A DNA stretch of 64,000 nucleotides from NCBI RefSeq assembly GCF_013408685.1, contig NZ_JACBZY010000001.1, positions 930,001-994,000 of the forward strand, given 5' to 3'. The notes beneath the pieces were generated by a model. The model saw only the letters and a list, made by a program, of their open reading frames with translations, had not been told where the DNA came from and made no database searches. The stretch comes from Schumannella luteola (GTDB taxonomy: Bacteria; Actinomycetota; Actinomycetes; Actinomycetales; Microbacteriaceae). Of the stretch, positions 7,061 to 16,233 are shown piece by piece. Made by a program: the position numbers and the translations under genes. Numbering within the stretch: position 1 is the first letter of the stretch; every line of letters starts with the position of its first letter.

Positions 7061-8645
7061 TCGCGGCGGCCGCTCGGCCGCGGCTGGCCTGCACGAAGCC
7101 GGCGGCGACGAGCAGGCCGGCGATGAGCGCGAGCGCGCCGCCCCCGAGCTGCACGGCCGTGTGGAACTGCCCGGTCTGCGCTGCCGTCCAGTGCCCGGCG
7201 GTGAGCGAGCCGGTGAAGAGGCCAGCGAGGATCGTGCCGACGACCGCGATGCCGACGCCGTTCGTGACCTCGCCGGCGGTGTCGGCGAGGGCGGCGCCGA
7301 TCGTCGAGCGGCTCTCGGGCAGGCCGCGCATCACGTTCGTGCCGGCGACGACGCCGACCACGCGCATCCCGGCCGCGACGAGCACGAGGGCGAGCGCGAT
7401 GAACGGGTAGCCGAGGTGACCGAGCAGCGCGTAGACGGCGAGGCCGACGACGACGGCTGCGGCGCTCATCCACGCCATGCGGTCGAGTCCGAGACGCTGC
7501 ATGAGCGGACGGATCGCGGCTCCGCCGGCGATCAGCACCACGACCTGCGGCAGCATGCCGAGCGCGGCGAGGGCCGGCGGCCACCCGTAGTCGAGCTGCA
7601 GCTGGAGGGTGACGAGATAGCCGAGGCCGGCGGTGGCGAGGGTCGCGGCGGCCTTGAAGGCGAGGCCGCTCGACACCAGGGGATGCGCGAGCAGGCTCAG
7701 GTCGAGCAGCGGATGCCGGGCGGTGCGCTGGCGCACGACGAAGAGCGCGGCGCAGGCGAGCGCGGCGGCTGTCGCGGCCCAGGGCATCCACGGGGCGACG
7801 GATGAGGCGGCGGCGTGGGCGGCAGCGGCGTGGCCGGACGAGCCGTGACCGGATGACGCGCCCGCCGCATCCACCGGACCGAAGGCGCTGACGAACAGGG
7901 TCGGCGCGACGAGCGCGAGCGTGATCGTGGCGGTGCCGAGCAGGGCGCCGAGCACGTCGATCGGGTCGCGGTGCAGCTCGGCCGCGCGGTCGCGCTCGAC
8001 GCCGAGCAGGATGCCGACGATCGCGAGCGCGGCGACCGGCACGTTGACGAGCAGCAGCACCTGCCACGGCGCGACGCCGAGCACGAGGCCACCGGCGGTG
8101 GGGCCGATGGCGAGGCCGACGAGTCCGACGGTCGAGATGACGTTGATGGCGCGCACGCGCAGGGCGTCGTCGCCGAAGAGGCGGAAGGCGAGCGCCATCG
8201 ATCCGGGCGTGGTCATCGCGGCGGCGACGCCCATCGCGAGGCGCACGGCGATGAGCTCGGCGGGCGTCTGCACGAAGACGGTGGCGAGGCTCGAGAGGGC
8301 GAGCAGCACCAGGCCGATGACCATGAGACGACGGCGGCCGAAACGGTCGGCGACGGCGCCGAAGGCGAGCATGAGCCCGCCGAAGACGACGGCGTAGGCG
8401 CCGGTGACCCACTGCAGGGCGGTGGTCGAGGCGTGCAGCTCGCGGCCGATCGTGGGCAGCGCGACGGTGAGGATCGAGTTGTCGAGCATCTCGAAGAGGA
8501 ACACCGCCGCGAGGCCGGCGAGGGCGATCCAGGCATCGCGCAGGCGGCGCGGGGCGCGGCGGGAGGAGATGGATGCGGCGCTCGCCGCGGCGGCGTCGGC
8601 CGGGGCGTCCACGGCGCCGGTTACGGTGGTCTCAGTGGAGGACAT
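6978..8645 (-). CDS. DHA2-family MFS multidrug exporter (EmrB/QacA type)
   Basis: A 555-residue, probably 14-helix transporter. It has the family signatures LDNSILTVALPTIGREL in helix 1, DRFGRRRLMVIG after helix 2 and a Gly/Pro-rich helix 5 (GLAIGPTAGGLVLG). Proteins of this group expel cationic drugs, dyes or antibiotics using the proton gradient. A His/Ser/Ala-rich loop lies near residues 255-275. The C-terminal tail is a Gly-Thr-Asp repeat coded by hexanucleotide repeats (about 6978-7060). It is divergent from a TetR regulator, and the shared promoter (8652-8680) makes TetR control very likely. The ATG lies only 7 nt after the -10 box, so the mRNA appears leaderless. Confidence 0.9.
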   Translation of the reverse strand: MSSTETTVTGAVDAPADAAAASAASISSRRAPRRLRDAWIALAGLAAVFLFEMLDNSILTVALPTIGRELHASTTALQWVTGAYAVVFGGLMLAFGAVADRFGRRRLMVIGLVLLALSSLATVFVQTPAELIAVRLAMGVAAAMTTPGSMALAFRLFGDDALRVRAINVISTVGLVGLAIGPTAGGLVLGVAPWQVLLLVNVPVAALAIVGILLGVERDRAAELHRDPIDVLGALLGTATITLALVAPTLFVSAFGPVDAAGASSGHGSSGHAAAAHAAASSVAPWMPWAATAAALACAALFVVRQRTARHPLLDLSLLAHPLVSSGLAFKAAATLATAGLGYLVTLQLQLDYGWPPALAALGMLPQVVVLIAGGAAIRPLMQRLGLDRMAWMSAAAVVVGLAVYALLGHLGYPFIALALVLVAAGMRVVGVVAGTNVMRGLPESRSTIGAALADTAGEVTNGVGIAVVGTILAGLFTGSLTAGHWTAAQTGQFHTAVQLGGGALALIAGLLVAAGFVQASRGRAAAATDASASASTSTNGTGNGTGTDTGTGTD

Positions 8646-8651
8646 GCCACT

Positions 8652-8680
8652 AAGTTAAGTCAGTAAGCATAGTGAGTCAA
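8652..8680 (-). promoter_or_regulatory. Promoter and candidate TetR operator of the MFS exporter
   Basis: On the minus strand, -35 TTGACT (8680-8675) and -10 TAACTT (8657-8652) are separated by 17 bp, followed 7 nt later by the ATG. The spacer holds an imperfect palindrome TCAGTAAGCATAGTGA (8660-8675, 12 of 16 positions symmetric), the usual size for a TetR half-site pair. Binding there would occlude RNA polymerase. Confidence 0.7.
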
Positions 8681-8784
8681 GAAGTTCGACGATCTCGTCG
8701 TGCGTATCCGCTCGCTCGTCCCGATCTGCGGGACGCGCTCTGGCGACGCATCCCGTTGCGGCGGGGGAGAGCGAGGAGTCCCGG

Positions 8785-9441
8785 ATGCCCAGAACCGCAC
8801 CCCGCGGCGGACCGCAGACGCGCGTGAAGATCGCCGAAGCCGCCTCCCCGCTGTTCGCCGAGCGCGGCTTCGACGACGTGACGGTCGCCGAGATCGCCCG
8901 CGCGGCCGGGGTCTCGAGCGTGACGGTGTTCAAGCACTTCCCGCGCAAGGAGGACCTGTTCTTCGACCGCACGATCGACGCCGAAGAGCTGCTGCGCGAT
9001 GCGGTGCGCGGCCGCGCCGAGGGTGTCGCCGCGGTCGATGCGCTGCGGGATGCGCTGCTCGCGATCGCCGACGCGCGCGCCCCGCTCTCGGGCCTGGCCC
9101 ACGGATCACCCGGCTTCTATCGCACGGTCGCCGAGTCGCCCGCGCTGCAGGCACGTGCCCTCGAGATCGCTGCGTCGCTGCAGGCCCAGCTCGCGGCCGA
9201 GCTCGCCGCCGACGCGCGCTTCGAGGGGGACGCCGTGCTGCTCGCCGCCTTCTTGCTGCAGGGCTACGCGAGCGTCATGGTGGGCACGGCGAAGCGCTTG
9301 CTCGCCGCGGACCTGCAGACCGGGCCCGACGGCTTCGCCATCGCGACGGAGCGCGAGACGGAGACGATCGCCGCCGACCATCGCGCCCGCATCGAGGCCC
9401 TGTTCGCCGCGATCGTCGAGGGCGTGCCGGCGCGCGGCTGA
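8785..9441 (+). CDS. TetR-family transcriptional regulator
   Basis: 218 residues with the TetR helix-turn-helix near the N-terminus (about 15-60): FAERGFDDVTVAEIARAAGV followed by VTVFKHFPRKEDLFF. The C-terminal ligand-binding half is helical and Ala-rich. The start is fixed by GAGGAG six bases upstream of ATG 8785. It is divergent from the DHA2 exporter with 139 bp between the two starts, the classic arrangement for a repressor that releases an efflux gene when it binds the exported compound. Confidence 0.9.
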   Translation: MPRTAPRGGPQTRVKIAEAASPLFAERGFDDVTVAEIARAAGVSSVTVFKHFPRKEDLFFDRTIDAEELLRDAVRGRAEGVAAVDALRDALLAIADARAPLSGLAHGSPGFYRTVAESPALQARALEIAASLQAQLAAELAADARFEGDAVLLAAFLLQGYASVMVGTAKRLLAADLQTGPDGFAIATERETETIAADHRARIEALFAAIVEGVPARG

Positions 9442-9485
9442 GCGCGCTTCGTGGACGACCTCGTGCCTCGTGCGACAGTGAGCGC

Positions 9486-10532
9486 ATGACCGACGCCGCT
9501 GCCGCTCAGCCCGCCGCGACTCGCCCCGCCGCGACGCACCCCGACGCACCCGGCCCCCTCGACGTGCTCGTGGTCGGCTCGGTCAACCTCGACACCGGGT
9601 TCGTGCTCGACCGGCTTCCGCGCGACGGCGAGACGATCGAGAGCCGCGATGCGCAGCGCAGCGGCGGCGGCAAGGGCGCGAACCAGGCGCTCGCCGCGGC
9701 GCAGCTCGGGGCGCGCACGGCGCTGCTCGCGGCTGTCGGGCGCGACGCCGACGAAGCCCTGGCCGACCTGGTGGATGCCGGGGTCGACCTCGCGACGCTC
9801 GTTCGCATCCCCGACGCCCTCACCGGAACGGCCGTGCTGCTCGTGACCCCGGCCGACAACGCGATCGTGATCGCACCCGGCGCGAACGCGCTGCTGTCGG
9901 CGGACCACGTGCGGGCCCTCGACGAGCCCGCGGCCGCCGCGCCGAGGGTCGTCGCGCTGCAGCACGAGGTGCCGGCCGAGGTTGTCGCGGCGGCGGTCGA
10001 GCGGTGGGCCGGACGGTCACTCGTGGTGCTGAACCCCTCGCCGTGGCGTGCCGTCGCACCCGAGCTGCTCGCGCGGATCGACGTGCTCGTCGTGAACCGG
10101 CTCGAGCTCGGTGAGCTGCTCGGCATCCCCGAGCCCGCTGACCGCGCCGCCGCCGAGCGGGCGCTCGCCGACTCCGCCTTCGGAGCGCCGGGGGGATCCT
10201 CGGCCGGAGCTCCCCGGCACGTGATCGTCACGCTCGGCTCCGGCGGCGTGCTGCTGCGCACCGGCGGCGCGACCGCGCACCTGCCGGCCTTCGAGGTGGA
10301 TGCGGTCGACACCGTCGGCGCCGGCGACGCCTTCCTAGGAGCGCTGGCGGCGGGGCTCGCCGCAGGCGCATCCGGCTCTCGCGGGCAGGACGCCGCATCC
10401 CTCGACCTCGCCGCGCTCACCGCCGCCGCGCGCCGCGCGACCGCGGCGGCGGCGCTCGCGGTCACGGTGCGCGGCGCCCGCAACCCGTCGCTCGCGGCAC
10501 CCGTGGTCGACGCGCTGCTCGCCGACGCCTGA
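9486..10532 (+). CDS. rbsK: PfkB-family carbohydrate kinase, ribokinase-like
   Basis: 348 residues from ATG 9486, chosen because the kinase fold begins about 25 residues later ([10 protein letters not shown]). PfkB signature 1 is present as [17 protein letters not shown], and signature 2 with the catalytic aspartate as [16 protein letters not shown]. The family phosphorylates ribose or related sugars and nucleosides with ATP; ribokinase is the closest reading but other PfkB substrates are possible. It starts 44 nt after the TetR gene stop, so it may be read from the same transcript, although no functional link is obvious. It is followed by a hairpin at 10539-10564. Confidence 0.85.
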   Translation: MTDAAAAQPAATRPAATHPDAPGPLDVLVVGSVNLDTGFVLDRLPRDGETIESRDAQRSGGGKGANQALAAAQLGARTALLAAVGRDADEALADLVDAGVDLATLVRIPDALTGTAVLLVTPADNAIVIAPGANALLSADHVRALDEPAAAAPRVVALQHEVPAEVVAAAVERWAGRSLVVLNPSPWRAVAPELLARIDVLVVNRLELGELLGIPEPADRAAAERALADSAFGAPGGSSAGAPRHVIVTLGSGGVLLRTGGATAHLPAFEVDAVDTVGAGDAFLGALAAGLAAGASGSRGQDAASLDLAALTAAARRATAAAALAVTVRGARNPSLAAPVVDALLADA

Positions 10533-10538
10533 CCGAAG

Positions 10539-10564
10539 CGCCGCCGCGCGCCGTGCGGGCGGCG
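10539..10564 (+). terminator. GC-rich hairpin after the PfkB kinase gene
   Basis: CGCCGCC (10539-10545) pairs with GGCGGCG (10558-10564) seven nt after the stop codon. No T-tract follows. This is a plausible but weak terminator. Confidence 0.45.
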
Positions 10565-10710
10565 GAGAGCTCACCCTCGGGTCGCCTGTGCGCGGGGTGC
10601 TCGGGAATCGCGCGCGGCGCATGCACGGGTCTAACGTGTCTTCACGGCTCACCCGAAGCTCCGAACGGCCCGTCCCTCCGGCGGGCCCATCCCTGCAGAG
10701 AGGACCCCGC

Positions 10711-12393
10711 GTGACCGACGAAGACAGAGGCTCTGGCGTGCCCGGAAACGGCGCCGGAGCGAACGGCGCCCCCGGTGGCGTGCCCAGCGGCACCTCCGGC
10801 CCGGCGAGCACGCCCAGCCCCGAACGGCACCGTGACGTGGAGGTCGCCGACCTCGCCGACCGCCTCGAGAACGAGCGCGAGACGACGGGCGACCGCGGCC
10901 ACGCCGAGCACGAGTTCGACAGCGAGGATGCGGGTTACCACAAGTCGCTCAAGCCCCGGCAGATCCAGATGATCGCCATCGGCGGCGCGATCGGCACCGG
11001 CCTGTTCCTCGGCGCCGGCGGACGCCTGCACGACGCCGGCCCCGCGCTCGCGATCGTCTACCTGGTCTGCGGCTTCTTCGCGTTCCTCATCCTGCGCGCG
11101 CTCGGCGAGCTCGTGCTGCACCGCCCCTCGTCGGGCTCGTTCGTCAGCTACGCCCGCGAGTTCTTCGGCGAGAAGGTCGCCTACGGCGCCGGCTGGCTCT
11201 ACTTCCTCAACTGGGCGACGACCGCGATCGTCGACGTGACCGCGGTCGCGCTCTATGTGCAGTTCTGGAAGATCTACCTGCCGTGGCTGGCCGACTTCCC
11301 GACCTGGATCACCTCGCTCGTAGCGCTCGCACTGGTGCTCGGCCTCAACCTCGTCTCGGTGAAGGTCTTCGGCGAGATGGAGTTCTGGTTCGCGCTCATC
11401 AAGGTCACCGCGCTCATCGCCTTCCTCGTGGTCGGCATCGTGTTCCTGATCTTCGTCGGCAAGACGGATGTCGGCCCGACCGGTATCAGCGTGATCTCCG
11501 AGAACGGCGGGTTCTTCCCGCTCGGAGCGATACCGGGAGTACTCGCCATCACCGGCGTCGTCTTCGCCTACGCCGCGATCGAGCTCGTCGGCACCGCCGC
11601 GGGCGAGACGAAGGAGCCGGCGAAGGTCATGCCGAAGGCCGTCAACACGGTCATCGTGCGCATCGCGATCTTCTACGTCGGCTCGGTGCTGCTGCTCTCG
11701 TTCCTCCTGCCCTACACGCAGTACGGCGCGAACGAGTCCCCCTTCGTCACGTTCTTCTCGCACGTCGGCGGCAAGGAACTCAGCAATACGATCGCCTCGA
11801 TCATGAACTTCGTCGTGCTGACGGCAGCTCTGTCGAGCCTCAACGCGGGGCTCTACTCGACCGGACGCATCCTGCGCTCCATGTCAGCCAACGGCTCGGC
11901 ACCGAAGTTCACCGGAGTGATGAACAAGGCGGGCGTGCCCTACGGCGGCATCCTGCTGACCGCGGGGATCGCGCTGCTCGGCATCGGCCTCAACGCCTGG
12001 CTGGGTGCGAGCGAGGCGTTCAAGGTCGTGCTCGACGTCGCCGCGCTGGGCATCATCGGCGGATGGGCCACGATCATGATCTGTCAGATCCAGCTGCAGA
12101 GGTGGTCGAAGCAAGGCAAGGCGACGCGGCCGCACTTCCGGCTGTTCGGGGCGCCGTTCACGGCCTACCTGACGCTCGCATTCCTCGCCTTCGTGCTGGT
12201 CAGCGAGGCGTTCAGCGAGTCCGGACGCTGGGTGCTCGCGTCGCTCGTGGTGCTCATCCCGCTGCTGATCCTCGGCTGGTTCCTGCAGCGCAAGCGCATC
12301 CTGGAGGCCGCGCGTATCCGTGAGGGCTACACGGGTGCGTTCTCGGTGCGCGCCGAGCGTCCCAACTTCGACGCCACGCGCGACAAGCGCTGA
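10711..12393 (+). CDS. Amino-acid permease of the APC superfamily (AAT family)
   Basis: 560 residues from GTG 10711, preceded by GAGAGGA at a good distance. A hydrophilic Gly/Glu-rich leader of about 75 residues precedes the transporter. The first helix carries the APC signature [14 protein letters not shown] after [12 protein letters not shown], and helix 6 region has the conserved [17 protein letters not shown]. About 12 helices are visible. The AAT family imports amino acids such as asparagine, GABA or aromatic amino acids by proton symport; the AnsP/GabP-like pattern is suggestive but the substrate is not fixed. It is a stand-alone gene ended by a hairpin at 12426-12453 that faces a convergent gene. 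Confidence 0.9.
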   Translation: MTDEDRGSGVPGNGAGANGAPGGVPSGTSGPASTPSPERHRDVEVADLADRLENERETTGDRGHAEHEFDSEDAGYHKSLKPRQIQMIAIGGAIGTGLFLGAGGRLHDAGPALAIVYLVCGFFAFLILRALGELVLHRPSSGSFVSYAREFFGEKVAYGAGWLYFLNWATTAIVDVTAVALYVQFWKIYLPWLADFPTWITSLVALALVLGLNLVSVKVFGEMEFWFALIKVTALIAFLVVGIVFLIFVGKTDVGPTGISVISENGGFFPLGAIPGVLAITGVVFAYAAIELVGTAAGETKEPAKVMPKAVNTVIVRIAIFYVGSVLLLSFLLPYTQYGANESPFVTFFSHVGGKELSNTIASIMNFVVLTAALSSLNAGLYSTGRILRSMSANGSAPKFTGVMNKAGVPYGGILLTAGIALLGIGLNAWLGASEAFKVVLDVAALGIIGGWATIMICQIQLQRWSKQGKATRPHFRLFGAPFTAYLTLAFLAFVLVSEAFSESGRWVLASLVVLIPLLILGWFLQRKRILEAARIREGYTGAFSVRAERPNFDATRDKR

Positions 12394-12425
12394 CGCTCGA
12401 CGGCCCGCCTCGGCGGAGTCGGATG

Positions 12426-12453
12426 GGGGCCCGGATCGATCGACCCGGGCCCC
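12426..12453. terminator. Terminator hairpin between convergent genes
   Basis: GGGGCCCGG (12426-12434) and CCGGGCCCC (12445-12453) form a perfect 9-bp stem with a 10-nt loop. It lies between the permease stop (12393) and the stop of the minus-strand VanZ gene (12457), so it may serve both. Confidence 0.75.
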
Positions 12454-12456
12454 TCG

Positions 12457-13095
12457 TCATGCGCCGGTGCGGGTGGCGGCGGATGTGGATGCGGCGGCCG
12501 CCGCAGCGGGCGCGCTCGTCGTCGCACCCGCAGCCGCGGCGGTATCCGGCCAGGCCAGAGCCGCCGCCATCCGCCCGATCGCGGGCACTCGCGTCGCGAG
12601 GCGGAACGCCCCGAGCCCGAGCGCCGCGCCCACGGTGTTGCCGATGAGGTCATCGAGCTCGAAGATGCGGCCGGTGCTGATGGTGAGGTCGCCGAGCAGC
12701 TGGGTCAGCTCGATGCCGAGGCTCAGCGCGAAGGCGACGAGGATCACGCGCGCCGCCGTCGGGCGCCGCAGCACGAGCGGCAGCAGCACGCCGGCGGCCG
12801 TGAACATCAGGATGTTGAGCAGCATCCCGCTCGGATCGGCCGGCACGTCGACGAACGGCACGAGGTTCACGAGCACCGCGATCGGCGGGAGGTCGTGGCG
12901 GGCCGAGCCGATGACGATGTCGGCCGGAAGCAGCGTCGAGCGCAGCACGCCGGTGCCGTAGACGACCAGCGCGGCCGCCAGCACGGCGCGCGGGACGGTC
13001 ATCCGACCGCCGCGCCGAAGCCTCCCGAGCAGCAGCGCGAACACGATCGCGCCGAGCGGCACGAGCACCGGCATCGCCGGGATCTCGAGAGTCAT
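12457..13095 (-). CDS. VanZ-family membrane protein
   Basis: 212 residues with about five hydrophobic segments and the VanZ-like landmarks NLVPF, the NILMFTAAGVLLPL helix, SLGIELTQLL, and FELDDLIGNTVGAALG. VanZ proteins are membrane proteins of poorly known chemistry. The founding member raises teicoplanin resistance, and many actinobacterial ones are of unknown role. The C-terminus (about 180-212) is an Ala/Thr-rich low-complexity tail. It starts at ATG 13095. The 224 bp upstream (13096-13319) holds low-complexity GACCGG/GACCAG repeats and no gene. Confidence 0.85.
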   Translation of the reverse strand: MTLEIPAMPVLVPLGAIVFALLLGRLRRGGRMTVPRAVLAAALVVYGTGVLRSTLLPADIVIGSARHDLPPIAVLVNLVPFVDVPADPSGMLLNILMFTAAGVLLPLVLRRPTAARVILVAFALSLGIELTQLLGDLTISTGRIFELDDLIGNTVGAALGLGAFRLATRVPAIGRMAAALAWPDTAAAAGATTSAPAAAAAASTSAATRTGA

Positions 13096-13319
13096 GCGCG
13101 GAGTGCCGCGGCCGCAAGCCGAGTCGTCGAGGTCATGCCCCGATTCCAGCGGACCGGTGCGCGGTGTGCGTCAGCGCACAGGATGACGCGGCGCGCCCGG
13201 AGGATGATCCGGCGTCCGGTACTCCAGCGGGGCTCGATCGACGACCGGCGCGACCGGTGGACCAGCGCGACCGGGCGACCAGCGCGACCCGACGCGACGC
13301 CCGCGGGCGAACCCCCGAC

Positions 13320-14420
13320 CTACGCCCCGAGCTCCTCGCGCACCGCCGCGACGAAGCGGTCGATGTCGGCCTCGGTGGTGTCCCACGCGGTCATCCAGCG
13401 CACCTGGCCGAGCGAGCGGTCCCAGTCGTAGAAGCGCACCTTCTCGCGGATGCGGTCGGCCGACTCCGGCGCGAGCTCGGCGAACACCGCGTTCGCCTGC
13501 GTCTCCTGGCTGAAGCCGAGGCCCCGGATCGAGCCGTCGGCGACGCCCGCATCCAGCTTCGACCGCAGCAGCGCCGCCATCGCGTTCGCGTGCTTCGCCG
13601 AGCGGATGCCGAGCGAGTCGCCCGAGCCGTCGCCCGCATCCTCGAACAGGGCCAGCAGCTGCGCGCTCGCGAAGCGCATCTTGCTGCTCAGCTGCATCGA
13701 CAGCTTGCGCAGGTACTTCAGGCCGGTGCCGGCCTGCGGGTCGATCAGCACGATCGCCTCGACGCCGAGCAGTCCGTTCTTGGTGCCGCCGAGGCTGAGG
13801 ATGTCGACGCCGGCCTCGCTCGTGAACTCGCGGAACGGAACGCCCAGGGCGGCGGCCGCGTTCCAGAGCCGCGCGCCGTCCATGTGCACGGCCATGCCGT
13901 TGCCGTGCGCGTAGTCGGCGACCGCGCGCACCTCCTCGGGCGTGTAGACGGTGCCGAGCTCGGTCGACTGGGTGATGCTGACGGCGAGCGGCTGCGCGCG
14001 GTGCTCGTCGCCCCAGCCCCACGCCTCGGTCGCGATGAGCTCGGGGGTGAGCTTGCCGTGCGGAACCGGCACCGGGTAGATCTTCACGCCGGCGATGCGC
14101 TCGGGCGCGCCGCCCTCGTCGGTGTGGATGTGCGCGTTCGCGGTGCCGATCACGGCGCCCCACGGCGGCAGGATCGACTTCAGCGACACGACGTTCGCGC
14201 CGGTGCCGTTGAACACCGGGAAGACCTCGGCGTCGTCGCCGAACTCGCGGCGGATGACCTCGCCGAGACGCTCGGTGTAGACGTCTTCGCCGTAGGCGAC
14301 CTGGTGGCCCTCGTTGGCGGCGGCGATGGCCACCAGCACCTCGGGGTGGATGCCCGCGTAGTTGTCGCTGGCGAATCCGCGGTAGTCGGGGTCATGCAGG
14401 CGCTCGGTCACGGCATCCAT
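13320..14420 (-). CDS. ltaE: Low-specificity L-threonine aldolase
   Basis: 366 residues from ATG 14420 (MDAVTERLHD). A longer reading to 14531 runs through a palindromic repeat and is rejected. The protein is a PLP-dependent aldolase that splits L-threonine or allo-threonine into glycine and acetaldehyde. Motifs are SDNYAGIHPEV at the N-terminus, HMDGARLWNAAAALG (the Asp binds the PLP pyridine nitrogen) and SLGGTKNGLLG (the Lys forms the Schiff base). The length is typical. It appears to be a single-gene unit, with the 75-nt hairpin element just upstream. Confidence 0.9.
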   Translation of the reverse strand: MDAVTERLHDPDYRGFASDNYAGIHPEVLVAIAAANEGHQVAYGEDVYTERLGEVIRREFGDDAEVFPVFNGTGANVVSLKSILPPWGAVIGTANAHIHTDEGGAPERIAGVKIYPVPVPHGKLTPELIATEAWGWGDEHRAQPLAVSITQSTELGTVYTPEEVRAVADYAHGNGMAVHMDGARLWNAAAALGVPFREFTSEAGVDILSLGGTKNGLLGVEAIVLIDPQAGTGLKYLRKLSMQLSSKMRFASAQLLALFEDAGDGSGDSLGIRSAKHANAMAALLRSKLDAGVADGSIRGLGFSQETQANAVFAELAPESADRIREKVRFYDWDRSLGQVRWMTAWDTTEADIDRFVAAVREELGA

Positions 14421-14456
14421 CCTGGCATCGCGAGGCGCGGCGGCATCGTGTGCGGC

Positions 14457-14531
14457 GTGCACGGAAACGGCTGTGCGCGGGGGTCGAGGCGCAATATCGC
14501 TTCGCGGGGTCGCTGAGCCGCTTCCGTGCAC
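14457..14531 (+). repeat. 75-nt dispersed hairpin element, copy 2
   Basis: Arms GTGCACGGAAACGGCT (14457-14472) and AGCCGCTTCCGTGCAC (14516-14531) pair at 15 of 16 positions. The inner stem is GAGGCG/CGCTTC. It matches the element at 3048-3122 in length, plan and right-hand sequence. Relative to that copy, one outer pair changes from A-T to G-C and one inner pair from C-G to G-C. It occupies the upstream region of the threonine aldolase gene. Confidence 0.7.
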
Positions 14532-14601
14532 GGGGTCAGTCGGCGGCGTCAGGTGGGCGGGCCGATCGGCGCGGTCAGGTGCGGCGGGTTCGCCGGCGAG
14601 G

Positions 14602-15006
14602 TCAGGCGGTGATGCGGATGACGGCGCGCGGCTTGTTCGCGCCGAGTCCGCGCGCGAAGAGCCGCTCGATGAACATCACGACGTGGTATTCGGCGCCGTA
14701 CTTCGCCCGCACGGCGGCGGTCGCTCGCTCGACGTCGCCCGGCTCCGAGCTGACGGTCGCGCGCGCCTCGACCAGCGGGGCGTCCGGCTTCACCGTGCCG
14801 CTGCGCCCGCACGGCTGCACCGTCACCCGGCCGTCGTTGCGCAGCCGCTTGAGCTTGCCGGTGCCGAGCGGGGTGATGACGACCAGCGCATCCTCGTCGC
14901 GCGCGATCCACACCGGGGTCGACACGCCCTCCCCGTTCTTGCGGAACGTCGTCAGCGCGACGAACGGGGTCGAGGCGAGCGACAGCAGCGGCGAGGATTC
15001 GGGCAC
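14602..15006 (-). CDS. PPOX-class F420-dependent oxidoreductase-like protein
   Basis: 134 residues from GTG 15006 (start VPESSPLLSLASTPFVALTT). A longer reading to 15090 would run through the hairpin at 15013-15060 and is rejected. It is a small split-barrel protein with the pattern KNGEGVSTPVWIARDEDAL and TGKLKRLRNDGRVTVQPC, as in actinobacterial PPOX proteins of the Rv2061c type, which bind F420 or flavin. Its role is probably a low-specificity reductase. It lies downstream of an ABC exporter pair on the same strand, separated by a strong hairpin. Confidence 0.8.
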   Translation of the reverse strand: MPESSPLLSLASTPFVALTTFRKNGEGVSTPVWIARDEDALVVITPLGTGKLKRLRNDGRVTVQPCGRSGTVKPDAPLVEARATVSSEPGDVERATAAVRAKYGAEYHVVMFIERLFARGLGANKPRAVIRITA

Positions 15007-15012
15007 CCCACG

Positions 15013-15060
15013 AACATAGGTGGATGCGCGCCCGAAGCCGAGCGCGCATCCGCCTATGTT
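15013..15060 (-). terminator. 19-bp hairpin after the ABC permease gene
   Basis: Arms at 15013-15031 and 15042-15060 match at 18 of 19 positions around a 10-nt loop; on the plus strand the left arm starts AACATAGG and the right arm ends CCTATGTT. It lies between the permease stop (15094) and the PPOX start (15006), and probably ends the ABC transcript. Confidence 0.7.
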
Positions 15061-15093
15061 CCGTCGCTGTTCGTCACGACGAACGGACACCGC

Positions 15094-16233
15094 CTACTTG
15101 CGCAGCGCGTCCTTCCACTCGACGCGGGCGCCGAGCTTGAGCAGCGAGTTCTCATAGATGCGCGATCCGATCGCGAGCACCACGAGCGTCGACGCGATCA
15201 GCACGACCAGGGCGATCAGCGGCTCCCACCACTGCGCGTCGCCGAGGAAGAGCCGCAGCGGCATGCCGATCGCGGCCGAGAACGGCACGTACGACATCAC
15301 GCTCACGACGAGCGCGTTGCTGTTGAAGAAGACGATCGCGAAGTACGGCAGCATCACGAGCATCGTCACCGGGGTCGTGGTCGAGCCGATGTCCTCCTGA
15401 CGGGAGACCATCGCGCCGGTCGCCGCGAACAGGGATGCCAGCAGCACGAAGCCGAAGACGAAGAACACCACGAACCACACCAGCGGAGCGCCGAGCAGCT
15501 GCAGGATCTCGGTCTGACCCGTCACGGTCAGCCCGACCACCCCCGCCGCGGCGATCAACGCGATCTGCCCGAAGGCCAGCACCGACGAGCCGAGCACCTT
15601 GCCCGCCATGAGGGCGCGAGCCGGCACCGCGGCGACGAGGATCTCGATCACGCGCGTCGACTTCTCTTCGACCACCGACTGGGCGATCGTCTGCCCGAAG
15701 GTCATCGCGGCGGAGAAGAACACGATGCCGAAGGCGAGCGCCACGAGGTAGCGCAGGTTGCCGTCCTTCGCATCGGGATCGAGCAGCGTCACCTTCGGCG
15801 TCACGCTGAGCTGCTGCACGAGCGAGCCGGGCGCCTCGTCGTTCGCGACGATGGTCAGTTTCGTCGGCGAGGTCGCGTCAGGCACGATCGCCGCATCCAC
15901 CTCGCCCGACTCCACGAGCTTCTCGGCGGCGGCGCGGTCGGCGGCATCCGTGACGGCGAGGCCCTTCTGCCCGTCGAGCAGCTGCTGCGCCTGGCCGACG
16001 ACGGCGACCTTGGTCGGACCGGCGTTCGCGCCGATCAGGTTGCTGGCGATGATGCCGCCGAGCACGAGCAGCAGCAGGATGCCGGTCGAGATCAGGAACG
16101 CCTTGCTGCGCAGGCGGGCGCGGATCTCGCGGCCGGCGACGAGGCCGGCGGCCTGCGCGAGGCTCGGGGAGGAGGGCGCCCGGCCGGGGCCGGCGGCTGC
16201 GGGGCGGGCGGGGGATGCGGTGGCGGTGCTCAC
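15094..16233 (-). CDS. ABC-2 family permease (NatB/YhaP-like)
   Basis: 379 residues, GTG start at 16233 overlapping the ATPase stop by four bases. After a Pro/Ala-rich leader and one membrane helix (FLISTGILLLLVLGGIIASN) comes an extracytoplasmic domain of about 110 residues. Then come about five more helices, including the motif VVEEKSTRVIEILVAAVPA, which is characteristic of ABC-2 permeases of the NatB/YhaP type. These export sodium, peptides or toxic compounds. The substrate is unknown here. The ATPase and a two-component system lie upstream on the same strand. Confidence 0.87.
   Translation of the reverse strand: MSTATASPARPAAAGPGRAPSSPSLAQAAGLVAGREIRARLRSKAFLISTGILLLLVLGGIIASNLIGANAGPTKVAVVGQAQQLLDGQKGLAVTDAADRAAAEKLVESGEVDAAIVPDATSPTKLTIVANDEAPGSLVQQLSVTPKVTLLDPDAKDGNLRYLVALAFGIVFFSAAMTFGQTIAQSVVEEKSTRVIEILVAAVPARALMAGKVLGSSVLAFGQIALIAAAGVVGLTVTGQTEILQLLGAPLVWFVVFFVFGFVLLASLFAATGAMVSRQEDIGSTTTPVTMLVMLPYFAIVFFNSNALVVSVMSYVPFSAAIGMPLRLFLGDAQWWEPLIALVVLIASTLVVLAIGSRIYENSLLKLGARVEWKDALRK

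Noticed and set aside
8700-9485. Single 610-codon frame joining the TetR region and the PfkB kinase
   Set aside because: The upstream part is a shadow of the TetR gene, which has a good ribosome-binding site and a helix-turn-helix in another frame. The kinase starts at 9486.
13096-13319. GACCGG/GACCAG-rich stretch considered as an origin or iteron array
   Set aside because: The repeats are irregular, GC-rich and lack DnaA boxes or an AT-rich unwinding region; treated as low-complexity intergenic DNA.
14421-14531. Extension of the threonine aldolase start to 14531
   Set aside because: The extra residues translate the palindromic 75-nt element and have no counterpart in the enzyme family.
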